The translations under genes and the position numbers were made by a program. Below the pieces are notes generated by a model. It did not search any database. It saw nothing but the letters and a program-made list of their open reading frames with translations, and was not told the DNA's origin. This document shows positions 28,562-41,992 of a stretch of DNA of 64,000 bases, piece by piece (position 1 is the stretch's first letter; the number at the start of each line of letters is the position of its first letter). Source of the stretch: Kocuria sp. p3-SID1428 (GTDB lineage: Bacteria > Actinomycetota > Actinomycetes > Actinomycetales > Micrococcaceae); contig NZ_JALXVH010000004.1 in assembly GCF_025149945.1 (NCBI RefSeq), positions 1 through 64,000 on the forward strand, written 5' to 3'.

Positions 28562-29938
28562 ATGACCGCCTCTGCAGCCTCCGAGCCCGTGCCCACCCCC
28601 GCCGACCTCGCCCGCCGCGCCGAGGATTCCGCGCCCCGTCTGCGCTCCGCGTGGGTCGTGGCCGGTGACCGCATCCCGTTCGCCAAGGCCGGCGGCGCCT
28701 ACGCACAGGCCTCCGTCCAGGAGATGTTCACCGCCGTGCTCGACGGCCTCGTCGCGCGCACCGGACTGTCCGGACAGCGCCTGGGCGCTGTCGCAGGCGG
28801 CGCGGTGCTCAAGCAGCCCAAGGGCTTCAACATGGTCCGCGAGTCCGTGCTGGGCTCCGCGCTGGATCCGCGCACCCCTGGCATCGACGTCCAGATGGCC
28901 TGCGCCACCGGCATGGAGACCACCTCGCTGATCGCGAACAAGATCCGCTGCGGCCAGATCGACGTCGGGATCGCCGGCGGTGCGGACTCCGCCTCGGACG
29001 CCCCCATCGTCGTGGGGGAGGGCCTGCGGCGCGTGCTGCTCGAGCTGAACTACGCCAAGACCACTGGCGCCAAGCTCAAGGCCCTGTCCAAGCTGCGCCC
29101 CGGTGATCTTGTACCCGTGGCCCCCGGCGTGGCCGAGCCGCGCACGGGCCTGTCCATGGGCGAGTCGCAGGCGATCACCGGCAAGAAGTGGGGCGTGACC
29201 CGCAAGGCGCAGGACGAGCTGGCCGCTGCCAGCCACCAGAACCTCGCCGCCGCCTGGGACCGCGGCTTCTTCGACGACCTCGTCACCCCGTTCCGCGGCG
29301 TCCGCCGAGACACCCCGCTGCGCCCGGACACCACCGCGCAGAAGCTCGCCGGTCTCTCCCCGGTGTTCGGCAAGTCCCTGGGCGAGGCCACCATGACGGC
29401 TGGCAACTCGACCCCCATGACCGACGGCGCCTCGGCCGTCCTGCTGGCCTCGGAGGACTGGGCACGCGAGCACAAGATGCCCCGCCTGGCCGAGATCGTG
29501 GACGTCGAATCGGCGGCCGTGGACTTCGTCGACGGCGACGAGGGCCTGCTCATGGCTCCGGCCTACGCCATGCCGCGCCTGCTGGCGCGCCAGGGCCTGC
29601 GTCTGCAGGACGTCGATCTGGTCGAGATCCACGAGGCCTTCGCCTCCACAGTCGTGGCCACCCTGACCGCCTGGGAGGACGAGCAGTTCTGCCGCGAGCG
29701 CCTGGGCCTCGACGAGCCGGTCGGGCCTGTCGACCGCTCTCGCCTCAACGTCAACGGCTCCTCGCTGGCGGCCGGGCACCCCTTCGCCGCCACCGGCACG
29801 CGCATCGTGGCCTCGCTGGCCAAGGAGCTCAAGGCCCGCGCCGTCGAGCAGGGCCGTCCCACCACCGGCGTGATCTCCGTGTGCGCCGCCGGCGGCCAGG
29901 GCGTCGTCGCCCTGCTGCGCGCCCAGCCGCAGGACTGA
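28562..29938 (+). CDS. Acetyl-CoA acetyltransferase (thiolase, FadA/FadI type)
   Basis: This 458-aa thiolase cleaves 3-ketoacyl-CoA with CoA (or condenses acetyl-CoA). The acyl-accepting cysteine lies in VQMACATGMETT near residue 115. The C-terminal GLRLQDVDLVEIHEAFA, NVNGSSLAAGHPFAATG and SVCAAGGQG supply the histidine and second cysteine of the active site. ATG 28562 has AGGAG 7 nt upstream; the upstream ATG at 28523 lacks one. It is the first gene of an operon with a FabG4-like reductase and a MaoC hydratase, the same set seen as fadA2-fabG4-htdX in mycobacteria. Confidence 0.93.
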   Translation: MTASAASEPVPTPADLARRAEDSAPRLRSAWVVAGDRIPFAKAGGAYAQASVQEMFTAVLDGLVARTGLSGQRLGAVAGGAVLKQPKGFNMVRESVLGSALDPRTPGIDVQMACATGMETTSLIANKIRCGQIDVGIAGGADSASDAPIVVGEGLRRVLLELNYAKTTGAKLKALSKLRPGDLVPVAPGVAEPRTGLSMGESQAITGKKWGVTRKAQDELAAASHQNLAAAWDRGFFDDLVTPFRGVRRDTPLRPDTTAQKLAGLSPVFGKSLGEATMTAGNSTPMTDGASAVLLASEDWAREHKMPRLAEIVDVESAAVDFVDGDEGLLMAPAYAMPRLLARQGLRLQDVDLVEIHEAFASTVVATLTAWEDEQFCRERLGLDEPVGPVDRSRLNVNGSSLAAGHPFAATGTRIVASLAKELKARAVEQGRPTTGVISVCAAGGQGVVALLRAQPQD

Positions 29939-29991
29939 AGCCCGCGCCGGAACGCCGACCTCGCACGCACTCCTTCGAAAGGCCCCCTCGC

Positions 29992-31461
29992 ATGCCCAAG
30001 ACCCCGCGCTGGACGCGAACCCTGACCGACCTGCGCTCGTCGCAGGATGCCTACCTCGACGTCGTCGCCACCGGCCCCGGCCGCTCCGTGGCCGGCGCCC
30101 TCGGGCTGCCCGCCCCGGTGGCACTGACCCGGCACACTGCCGGCAAGCCCGAGAAGCCGCGCACCGTGCTGGTGATCTCGGACGAGTCCTCCTGCGCCAA
30201 TGCCGAGGCCATCGCCCGGGCGCTGAGCGCTCGCGGGCACGACATCCGCAGGGATGCCGAGGCCGTCGCGCAGGGCTCCGAGCGGATCCAGGCCGTGATC
30301 CTCGTGCTGAGCCAGGCGCAGGGCCCCTCGGAGCTCACGGCGCCGTCGCTGGCGCTGGGCTCCGTGCTGCGCAGGCTGGATCGCGGCGCTCGCGTGGTGG
30401 CGATCTCCCGTGCGGCTGCGGGCGTGGCAGCCGGCTCGGCCGTCGCGGCGACCTTCTCCGATGGCGACACCGGCGCAGAGGCCGTGCGCCGCAACGCGGC
30501 CCGTCAGGGCGCGGTCGGGCTGGTGCGCTCGCTGGCCCAGGAGATGCGCGGCGGGGCCACCGCCAACGGCATCGTGGTCGCCGAGGACGTCGCCGTCGAT
30601 GCCCCCTCCGTGCTCGGCGGACTGGACTTCCTGCTCTCTGGACGCAGCGCGTTCGTCTCCGGGCAGTTCCTTCCCGTCACCTCGGAGGCCGGACCCGGGT
30701 CGCTGGCGCAGGCCGCGCTGGGGGAGACCCCGCTCGAGGGCCGGGTCATCGTGGTCACCGGCGCCGCTCGGGGGATCGGCGAGCAGATCGCCCGCCTGCT
30801 GCACGCGCAGGGCGCGCAGGTCGTGCCGATCGACGTCCCCGCGGCCGGCGACGCCCTGGCCAAGCTGGCCAATGAGATCGCGGCGGCCTCCCTGCCGCTG
30901 GACGTGACCGCCGACGACGCCGGCCAGCGCATCCTGGAGCACTGCCGGACCCGGTTCGGGCGGATCGACGGCATCGTGCACAACGCCGGGATCACCCGAG
31001 ACAAGATGCTGGCCAACATGGATGAGGGCCGCTTCGCCTCGGTCCAGGCCGTCAACGTCGAGGCTCCGCTGCGGATCACCCAGCAGCTGCTGGCCGATCC
31101 GCTGGCCCAGGGGCTGCGGGTCGTCGGGCTGGCCTCCACCTCCGGCATCGCGGGCAATCGCGGGCAGACCAACTACGCGGTCTCCAAGGCCGGCGTGGTC
31201 GGGATGGTCGCCGCGCTGGCCCCGGAGCTGGCCGCCGGCGGAGGCACCGCCAACGCGGTGGCTCCAGGCTTCATCGAGACGGAGATGACCGCCAAGATCC
31301 CCATGGCCCGGCGCCAGGTCGCCCGCCGCCTGAACTCCCTGCAGCAGGGAGGCCTGCCGGTGGACGTCGCCGAGGCCATCGCGTTCCTGCTCTCGGATGC
31401 GGCAGCCGGGATCTCCGGGCAGACCCTGCGCGTGTGCGGGCAGAACCTGGTGGGAGCGTGA
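29992..31461 (+). CDS. Two-domain 3-oxoacyl reductase, FabG4-like
   Basis: This 489-aa short-chain dehydrogenase is twice the usual FabG length. Residues 1-225 form a degenerate Rossmann-like domain (VLVISDESSCANAEAIARAL). Residues 240-485 form the active SDR domain with VTGAARGIGEQIARLL (cofactor), HNAGITRD, the catalytic Ser in LASTSGIAGN and YxxxK in NYAVSKAGVVG. This architecture matches HMwFabG/FabG4, which reduces 3-ketoacyl-CoA using NADH. ATG 29992 has GAAAGG upstream. It lies between the thiolase and the MaoC gene. Confidence 0.93.
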   Translation: MPKTPRWTRTLTDLRSSQDAYLDVVATGPGRSVAGALGLPAPVALTRHTAGKPEKPRTVLVISDESSCANAEAIARALSARGHDIRRDAEAVAQGSERIQAVILVLSQAQGPSELTAPSLALGSVLRRLDRGARVVAISRAAAGVAAGSAVAATFSDGDTGAEAVRRNAARQGAVGLVRSLAQEMRGGATANGIVVAEDVAVDAPSVLGGLDFLLSGRSAFVSGQFLPVTSEAGPGSLAQAALGETPLEGRVIVVTGAARGIGEQIARLLHAQGAQVVPIDVPAAGDALAKLANEIAAASLPLDVTADDAGQRILEHCRTRFGRIDGIVHNAGITRDKMLANMDEGRFASVQAVNVEAPLRITQQLLADPLAQGLRVVGLASTSGIAGNRGQTNYAVSKAGVVGMVAALAPELAAGGGTANAVAPGFIETEMTAKIPMARRQVARRLNSLQQGGLPVDVAEAIAFLLSDAAAGISGQTLRVCGQNLVGA

Positions 31462-31463
31462 GC

Positions 31464-34893
<3,430 letters not shown>

Positions 34894-35021
34894 TTGCTCA
34901 ACGACTGTGAGCAGGATCTCCTCGGCCTGAAGGAGTGGCCCTGACCTGCGCGATCACCGGGCATCGAGAGGCCTCGGGTGTCGGCTGGGCTCGATTTTTG
35001 CTGTCCCCTCGACAGTGGGTC

Positions 35022-35060
35022 GTGACCTGATCGTGACCTTGCTGTTATGGTGCTGTGACC
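35022..35060 (+). promoter_or_regulatory. Phased GTNAC-type boxes upstream of rpf
   Basis: GTGACC occurs at 35022, 35033 and 35055, and GTTAT fits the missing register at 35044. The spacing is exactly 11 bp throughout, so all boxes lie on one face of the helix. OmpR-family regulators such as MtrA bind direct repeats of this style, and MtrA controls rpf genes in other Actinobacteria. The identity of the protein is inference. Confidence 0.5.
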
Positions 35061-35189
35061 TCGCGAGGCGCAGCCCAGTTCCGGGCGGATCGCGGAGGGA
35101 CGGGGCGGCTCGTGGAGTCGCCTCGGCGAAGGGCCCTGGATCCTCAGGGGTAAAACCTTCAGATTGGCACAGATCACAACTCAAATGGG

Positions 35190-35217
35190 TTGCCAGACCG
35201 AATCGTTACGGTATTGT
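35190..35217 (+). promoter_or_regulatory. Candidate rpf promoter
   Basis: TTGCCA (35190-35195), a 16-bp spacer and TATTGT (35212-35217) lie in an AT-rich stretch. The start would be near 35224, giving a leader of about 200 nt. Confidence 0.45.
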
Positions 35218-35421
35218 GATCTTCGAACTTCCGGAGGGAGCCTGCGGGCTCGATCCAGCGCCTCGACCTGTTCGTCGAGCGCCACACGAAATCCAGGTTG
35301 CAGCCAGCCGTCATCGCTGTCGACAGCTGCATCCCCGACCCAGACCATTGGAACGGAAAGACAGCGACGCTATGACGCCGGGGACGGCACGAGCGGAGAC
35401 GGCGCCGTCATGGAGCCTGTC

Positions 35422-36201
35422 GTGAAGAAGACCATCAAGAACACCATCGTCGCCGGCACCACCGCTGTCTTCGGCGGCGCGGCCCTCCTCGGTGCGGCTG
35501 CCCCCGCACAGGCCGCCGACAAGTGGGACCAGCTCGTCCAGTGCGAGGCCAGCGGTGACTGGAGCGCCAACACGGGCAACGGCTTCTCCGGCGGCCTGCA
35601 GTTCACCCCGTCCACCTGGGCCGCCTTCGGCGGCACCGGCAACGCTGCGAACGCTTCCGCAAGCGAGCAGAAGGCTGTGGCTGAGCGCGTGCTGGCCGAG
35701 CAGGGCTGGGGCGCATGGCCCGCCTGCTCCGCCAAGCTGGGCCTGTCGGGAGCTTCGGGCTACTCGGGTGCCGCTGCCTCCACCCCCGCCCCGGCTGCTG
35801 AGACCCAGGTCTCCACCCAGTCCGTCGAGACCCCGGCCCCGGCTCCGGCCCCGGCCGCTGAGGAGGCCCCCGTGGCCCAGGCTCCCGCCGCTGAGGCGCC
35901 CGCCGCCGAGGCCCCCGCCGCTGAGGCTCCGGTCGCCGAGCAGGCCCCGGTCTCCGAGTACACCGCTCCGGCGGCTCCGGTCGCCGAGCAGGCCCCGGTC
36001 GTCGAGTACACCGCTCCGGCGGCTCCGGTCGTCGAGCAGCCCGCCGTCGCCGGCACCTACACCGTCGTCTCGGGCGACACCCTGAGCTCCGTCGCCGCTG
36101 CCTACGGCACCGACTGGGAGACCCTCTTCGGCGCCAACGCGGACACCGTGGCTGACCCCAACCTGATCTTCGTGGGCCAGACCCTGAACATCCCCGCCTG
36201 A
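35422..36201 (+). CDS. rpf: Resuscitation-promoting factor with LysM domain (secreted transglycosylase)
   Basis: This secreted muralytic enzyme of 259 aa cleaves peptidoglycan and helps dormant cells resume growth. A Sec signal peptide (KKTIKNTIV, hydrophobic core, ending APAQA) is followed by the Rpf domain DKWDQLVQCEASGDWSANTG with the catalytic glutamate, then FSGGLQFTPSTWAAFGG. A Pro/Ala/Glu linker of about 100 residues with tandem repeats follows, and a C-terminal LysM domain (YTVVSGDTLSSVAAAYGTDW). The layout matches M. luteus Rpf. GTG 35422 has GGAG 6 nt upstream and was chosen over ATG 35410 and the distant 35164. Confidence 0.94.
   Translation: MKKTIKNTIVAGTTAVFGGAALLGAAAPAQAADKWDQLVQCEASGDWSANTGNGFSGGLQFTPSTWAAFGGTGNAANASASEQKAVAERVLAEQGWGAWPACSAKLGLSGASGYSGAAASTPAPAAETQVSTQSVETPAPAPAPAAEEAPVAQAPAAEAPAAEAPAAEAPVAEQAPVSEYTAPAAPVAEQAPVVEYTAPAAPVVEQPAVAGTYTVVSGDTLSSVAAAYGTDWETLFGANADTVADPNLIFVGQTLNIPA
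35931..36039 (+). repeat. 48-bp tandem repeat in the rpf linker
   Basis: Two full units (35931-35978 and 35979-36026) and a partial third encode repeats of APVAEQAPVxEYTAPA in the linker between the Rpf and LysM domains. A shorter run of Ala-Glu-Ala-Pro codons precedes them. The number of units is likely to vary between strains. Confidence 0.8.
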
Positions 36202-36262
36202 TCCACTCGATCGGCCTCCGCTCCGGCGGAGATCGGATGATCCTCTGATCGTCCGGGCGAGC

Positions 36263-36298
36263 GAGAAGCCCCGCAGCCTCAGCGCTGCGGGGCTTCTC
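36263..36298. terminator. Intrinsic terminator after rpf
   Basis: Perfect 14-bp arms GAGAAGCCCCGCAG / CTGCGGGGCTTCTC surround an 8-nt loop, 61 bp past the rpf stop. It is convergent with the hypothetical gene on the other strand and may serve both. Confidence 0.75.
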
Positions 36299-36375
36299 CC
36301 ATGCCTGCAGGACGAAGCCTTCCCCGCCCGTCCGTCCGGGCCCGCCCGCATCGAATGGCCTCTGGGCGTCCCCAG

Positions 36376-36449
36376 GGGCGCCCGTCCCGATCGAGCGGCC
36401 CCGCCGTGTGCGTCTGAGGCGTCATGGCGACACCCCGGCGCCACTCGAT
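36376..36449. repeat. Inverted pair of the short GAGYGGC...GTGTGCG repeat
   Basis: ATCGAGCGGCCCCGCCGTGT at the left and the inverted CGACACCCCGGCGCCACTCG at the right match units seen in the 25.03-25.2 kb cluster. It lies between the rpf terminator and the hypothetical gene. Confidence 0.55.
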
Positions 36450-36480
36450 GCTGCGGCGACTCCGAGGCCGCGGGCGCGGG

Positions 36481-37245
36481 TCAGTCCTGGGGCTCGACGG
36501 CTGCCGGGGAGCCCGGTGCCGAGGCGGCCCCGGCGGTCCCGGAAGTCTCGGAGGCCCCGGGGGTCTCGGCGACCGCGGAAGTCCCGGTGACCTCGGAGGT
36601 CTGGGGGCGGGCAGTGCCCTCGGCCGACCGGGGGCGGCGCAGGAGGGAGGGATCTCGCTGCTCGACGGTGGGATCCTCGAGCTCGGTGGTCTTGGCGCCG
36701 CCGCGGCCGCCGATCCTGTAGCCCTGGACCATGGTGAGGCTGACGCCGTCGCGGTGCTCGAGCTCGATGACCAGCGCAGGTGCCCCGGAACGATCCGGGA
36801 GGGTCGCCGGCAGTGCCAGCGCTGCGCCCAGCAGCTCGGGGGCCTTCTCGAGGGCCAGTGCGCGCAGGGCCGCCTCGGGATCATCGGAGTGGTGCAGCTC
36901 GGTGAGCTCGGCGGCGTCCTCGGGCTCGAGCTCATCGACCGTCGCGGCCTCCGCGGCCGGCTCGATGCTGTCGAGCTCGAACTCGCCGTCGCGGCGGGCG
37001 GTGATCAGGAAGGCGGGGAAGGCGCCGAAGCCCTCGAGCTGCTGCAGGGCGACAGTCTGCACGTGGGCTGCCATCTGATCGACGGTCTCGGCGGTCGCCT
37101 CGGAGACGCCCTGGCGCCAGGCGTTCGCGGAGTCCTGCGAGGGCGTGCGCGCGCCGGGGGAGGGGCGCGTCCCGGCGCGTGCTGCTGCCTTGGCGCGGCG
37201 TGCCGCCCCGCGGTCCTTCTTCGGCGTGCCGTCCTTCTTGGCCAT
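36481..37245 (-). CDS. Hypothetical protein, Lys/Arg-rich N-terminus
   Basis: Not recognised. The 254-aa protein starts MAKKDGTPKKDRGAARRAK, a basic stretch of about 30 residues. A folded-looking segment (residues 45-190) is rich in Glu and Leu, with DQMAAHVQTVALQQLEGF, FPAFLITARRDGEFELD and GAPALVIELEHRDGVSLTMV. The acidic, Ala/Thr/Pro-rich C-terminus is probably disordered. No signal peptide or TM segment is seen. ATG 37245 has a perfect AAGGAGG and was chosen over the longer frame to 37491, which overlaps the gatC promoter region. It is divergent from gatCAB and convergent with rpf. The mid-part may be a small alpha/beta domain. Confidence 0.8.
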   Translation of the reverse strand: MAKKDGTPKKDRGAARRAKAAARAGTRPSPGARTPSQDSANAWRQGVSEATAETVDQMAAHVQTVALQQLEGFGAFPAFLITARRDGEFELDSIEPAAEAATVDELEPEDAAELTELHHSDDPEAALRALALEKAPELLGAALALPATLPDRSGAPALVIELEHRDGVSLTMVQGYRIGGRGGAKTTELEDPTVEQRDPSLLRRPRSAEGTARPQTSEVTGTSAVAETPGASETSGTAGAASAPGSPAAVEPQD

Positions 37246-37550
37246 GCGGGCCTCCTTCCGTCCCCGTGGGGCAGGTGGTGCGATGCCCCTGCGAAGGGGG
37301 CTGGTCTCGTCTGTCTCCAGGGTAGGCGTCGTTCGCCGCGCGGGAATGCCACCAGGGCCGGCGGCGCCTGGCCCGGTCGCACCGGGCGGAGCTGGGGGTG
37401 TCCGGGGCGGCCGATAGGATGGGCCCAGCTGGCCCCGTCGTCGAGCACCCTCCGGTCCGTGCGATCGGCAGGATCGCTCCGCGGGCCCCATGGAGCATCA
37501 CGAGCAGGGTGAACACCCCAGACAGCAACACCGAAGAACAAGGAGCGTGC
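37246..37550. other. 305-bp divergent intergenic region before gatCAB
   Basis: No gene is seen. A TAGGAT -10-like box at 37415-37420 could drive gatCAB with a leader of about 125 nt; its -35 is poor. Nothing else stands out. Confidence 0.4.
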
Positions 37551-37847
37551 ATGTCCGCGATCAGTCGCGATGAGGTCGCCCATCTGGCAGACCTCGCGCA
37601 TATCGAGATGTCGGAGGAGGAGCTGCAGTCGCTGGCCGGCGAGCTCGGCCAGATCGTGCAGTCGGTCGCCTCCGTCAGCGAGGTCGCCGGGGACGACGTC
37701 CCCGCCACGAGCCACCCCCTGCCCCTGCGCAATGTCATGCGCGAAGACGTCGTGGGGGAGACGCTCAGCCCGGAAGAGGCCCTGTCGGGCGCACCGGACG
37801 CGGAGGGCGGGCAGTTCAAGGTCCCGGCCATCCTGGATGAGGACTGA
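37551..37847 (+). CDS. gatC: Asp-tRNA(Asn)/Glu-tRNA(Gln) amidotransferase subunit C
   Basis: This 98-aa subunit stabilises GatA/GatB. The N-terminal ISRDEVAHLADLAHIEMSEEEL and PLPLRNVMREDVV are the GatC signature. A perfect AAGGAG lies before ATG 37551. First gene of gatC-gatA-gatB (7-bp gap to gatA), the complex that amidates Glu-tRNA(Gln), and Asp-tRNA(Asn) where needed. Confidence 0.95.
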   Translation: MSAISRDEVAHLADLAHIEMSEEELQSLAGELGQIVQSVASVSEVAGDDVPATSHPLPLRNVMREDVVGETLSPEEALSGAPDAEGGQFKVPAILDED

Positions 37848-37853
37848 GGCGAT

Positions 37854-39448
<1,595 letters not shown>

Positions 39449-39452
<4 letters not shown>

Positions 39453-40948
39453 GCGATCAGATCCTGTCGTTCGAGGAGGCCATGGCGGACTTCGACCCCG
39501 TGCTCGGGTTCGAGGTCCACGTGGAGCTCAACACCGCGACCAAGATGTTCGACTGGGCGCCGAACACCTTCGGCGACGAGCCGAACACGAACACCACGCC
39601 CGTCTCGCTGGGCCTGCCCGGCGTGCTGCCCGTGGTCAACGGCAAGGCCGTGGAGTACGCGATCAAGCTCGGACTGGCCCTGGGCTGCCAGATCGCCCCG
39701 GTCTCGCACTTCGCGCGGAAGAACTACTTCTACCCGGACACGCCCAAGAACTTCCAGACCTCCCAGTACGACGAGCCCATCGCCTTCGACGGCCAGCTCA
39801 CCGTCGAGCTCGAGGACGGCACGCCGTTCACCATCGAGATCGAGCGGGCCCACATGGAGGAGGACGCCGGCAAGCTGACCCACAGGGGCGGTGCCGGCCG
39901 GATCCAGGGCGCGGAGTTCTCGCTGGTGGACTACAACCGCGCCGGCGTGCCGCTGGTCGAGATCGTGACCCGCCCGATCGTCGGTGCTGGCGATCGGGCC
40001 CCGGAGCTCGGCAAGGCCTACGTCAAGGCGATCCGCGAGATCGTGAAGAACCTGGACATCTCGGATGCCCGCATGGAGCGCGGCAACGTGCGCTGCGATG
40101 CCAACGTGTCCCTGATGCCCAAGGGCACCACGGAGTTCGGCACGCGCTCGGAGACCAAGAACGTGAACTCGCTGCGCGCCGTGGAGCGGGCGGTGCGCTA
40201 CGAGATCCAGCGCCACGCCGCAGTGCTCAAGGCCGGCGAGAAGATCGTCCAGGAGACACGTCACTGGCACGAGGACACCCGCTCGACCACCTCGGGCCGT
40301 CCCAAGTCGGATGCCGATGACTACCGCTACTTCCCCGAGCCCGATCTGGTGCCCGTGTGCCCGGATCCCGCCTGGGTGGAGCAGCTGCGTGCCTCGCTGC
40401 CGGAGCCCCCGGCCCAGCGCCGGGCGCGCCTGCAGAAGGAATGGGGCTACTCGGACGAGGAGTTCCGCGACGTCGTCAACGCGGGCGTCACCGAGGAGAT
40501 CGCCGCCACCATCGAGGCCGGGGCCTCCAAGGCGGCCGCCCGCAAGTGGTGGATGGGCGAGATCGCCCGTCTGGCCAACAACGCCGGTGTGGAGATCGCG
40601 GATCTGGGCATCACCCCGGCGCACGTGGCCGAGGTCGAGACGCTGATCGGCGAGAAGACCATCAACGACAAGATCGCCAAGCAGGTCCTGGGCCACGTGG
40701 CCGAGGGCGAGGGCAGCCCGTCCGAGATCGTGGAGGCCCGCGGTCTTGCCGTGGTCTCGGACGAGGGCGTGCTGATCTCCGCGATCGACGACGCCATGGC
40801 CCAGATGCCGGATGTCGTCGAGAAGGTCAAGGGCGGCAAGGTCCAGGCCGTCGGAGCCCTGATCGGCCCGGTCATGAAGGCCACCAAGGGCCAGGCCGAC
40901 GCCGGCCGCGTCCGCGAGCTGATCCTGGAGAAGCTCGGGGTCTCCTGA
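39449..40948 (+). CDS. gatB: Asp-tRNA(Asn)/Glu-tRNA(Gln) amidotransferase subunit B
   Basis: This 499-aa kinase/amidotransferase activates the misacylated tRNA with ATP and transfers ammonia from Gat[20 protein letters not shown] at the N-terminus, [17 protein letters not shown] and [13 protein letters not shown] are catalytic-domain hallmarks. The C-terminal helical YqeY-like tail ([15 protein letters not shown] ... LGV) binds tRNA. It shares its first 4 bp with the gatA stop and is followed by a hairpin terminator. Complete. Confidence 0.97.
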
Positions 40949-40966
40949 GCCTTCTCCCGCAGGACC

Positions 40967-40999
40967 ATCGCGCCCGGAAGCCCAGCTTCCGGGCGCGAT
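40967..40999 (+). terminator. Intrinsic terminator of gatCAB
   Basis: Perfect 15-bp arms ATCGCGCCCGGAAGC / GCTTCCGGGCGCGAT surround a 3-nt CCA loop, 19 bp past the gatB stop. No T-tract follows. Confidence 0.7.
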
Positions 41000-41055
41000 C
41001 TGCACTTCGGGCGCGAAAGCTATTCCTGGCCCGACGACACCCTGAAGGGGCACAC

Positions 41056-41868
41056 ATGACCACGATCTGGAACTACCGCGGCCGAGACCGGGCTCTGTGG
41101 GCGGTGATCGCCGCGATCGTCGGCTCCTACGTGATGGCCATGCGCCTGGCCCGGTGGGAAGAGCCCTGGCAGTGGGTGCCGCTCGCCCTGCCGGTCGCGG
41201 TGCTGCTCATCTGGTTCTTCCTGGCCAAGGCCGGTGTGCGCGACCTGGGCTTCCCGGCGGCTGGTGTTCGGACCAGCGCAGCAGCCGGACCGCTGGGCGG
41301 GGCCGGCGCGCTCGTGCTCGGTGCGGCGACAGGCGCCGCTGGGGCGGCGGCGCTGCTGCTGACCCGGGACGGATCACCCGATCTGCTGGGCCAAGCCGCG
41401 GTCTCGAGACTCGGTGGACCTTGGGTGATAGCGGTGCTGGCTGCGATCGCTGCGGCGGCGGGGGAGATCGTGTTCCGCGGCGCGCTGCTGCGGCTGGCGC
41501 TCGCACGCTGGTCGTCGGGGGCTGCGATCGCGGTCTCGGTCCTGCTGGCGGTGCTCGGGCTGCTGCCCGTCATGCTCACACGCAGTGAGGGCACCTGGTC
41601 CTGGCTGGCGGCCTCGGCGTGCGCTGTGGCGGTGCAGAGCCTGGCGCTGGCCTGGGCGGCCGTGCGCACCGGAGCGCTGTGGATGCCGCTGGGCTGGGCC
41701 GTGGGTCTGATGGCAGCGGGGGCTGCCGTGCTGCAGGGCTGGCCCGCTCACGCCTCGGAGGCGTGGGCCGCCGCCGGCGCCGCGGCAGGTGCCGGTGTCC
41801 TGCTGATCCCCGTGGTCCTGGTGCTCGAGCGGGTGCGGCGCTCCGGCTCAGGTCGCGCCTCTGCCTGA
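41056..41868 (+). CDS. Membrane protein, degenerate CPBP-like
   Basis: This 270-aa integral membrane protein has about eight hydrophobic segments. GEIVFRGALLRLALARW resembles the EExxxR motif of CPBP (Abi/CAAX-like) intramembrane proteases, but one Glu of the EE pair is replaced by Gly. RTGALWMPLGWAVGLM resembles the later motif, but its conserved His is missing. Activity as a protease is therefore doubtful. RBS GAAGGGG precedes ATG 41056. Its role is unknown; it stands alone after gatCAB. Confidence 0.65.
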   Translation: MTTIWNYRGRDRALWAVIAAIVGSYVMAMRLARWEEPWQWVPLALPVAVLLIWFFLAKAGVRDLGFPAAGVRTSAAAGPLGGAGALVLGAATGAAGAAALLLTRDGSPDLLGQAAVSRLGGPWVIAVLAAIAAAAGEIVFRGALLRLALARWSSGAAIAVSVLLAVLGLLPVMLTRSEGTWSWLAASACAVAVQSLALAWAAVRTGALWMPLGWAVGLMAAGAAVLQGWPAHASEAWAAAGAAAGAGVLLIPVVLVLERVRRSGSGRASA

Positions 41869-41992
41869 ACCGACGAGCCGACGCGCCAGTGCGCCCGAAG
41901 CACGGCTCGGGCCGACCGAGGGGACCGCTGGTGGCTGGAGGTCCGGCGATCCCCTGCGGGCATGCGCAGCGCAGTGCGTCGGCGTCGGCGGC

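Larger units (their letters stand above)
34894..35421. other. 528-bp upstream region of rpf
   Basis: No gene is seen here. It holds three GTGACC boxes and a degenerate GTTAT box, all on an 11-bp register (35022, 35033, 35044, 35055). A promoter candidate (TTGCCA at 35190, TATTGT at 35212) follows, then a leader of about 200 nt before the rpf GTG. The stretch 35150-35230 is much AT-richer than its surroundings. An 8-bp inverted repeat GATCACAA/TTGTGATC flanks the promoter. Confidence 0.55.

Noticed and set aside
35224-35421. c-di-AMP (ydaO) riboswitch before rpf
   Set aside because: The conserved aptamer core segments, including the CAGCTAACC-type block, were not found.
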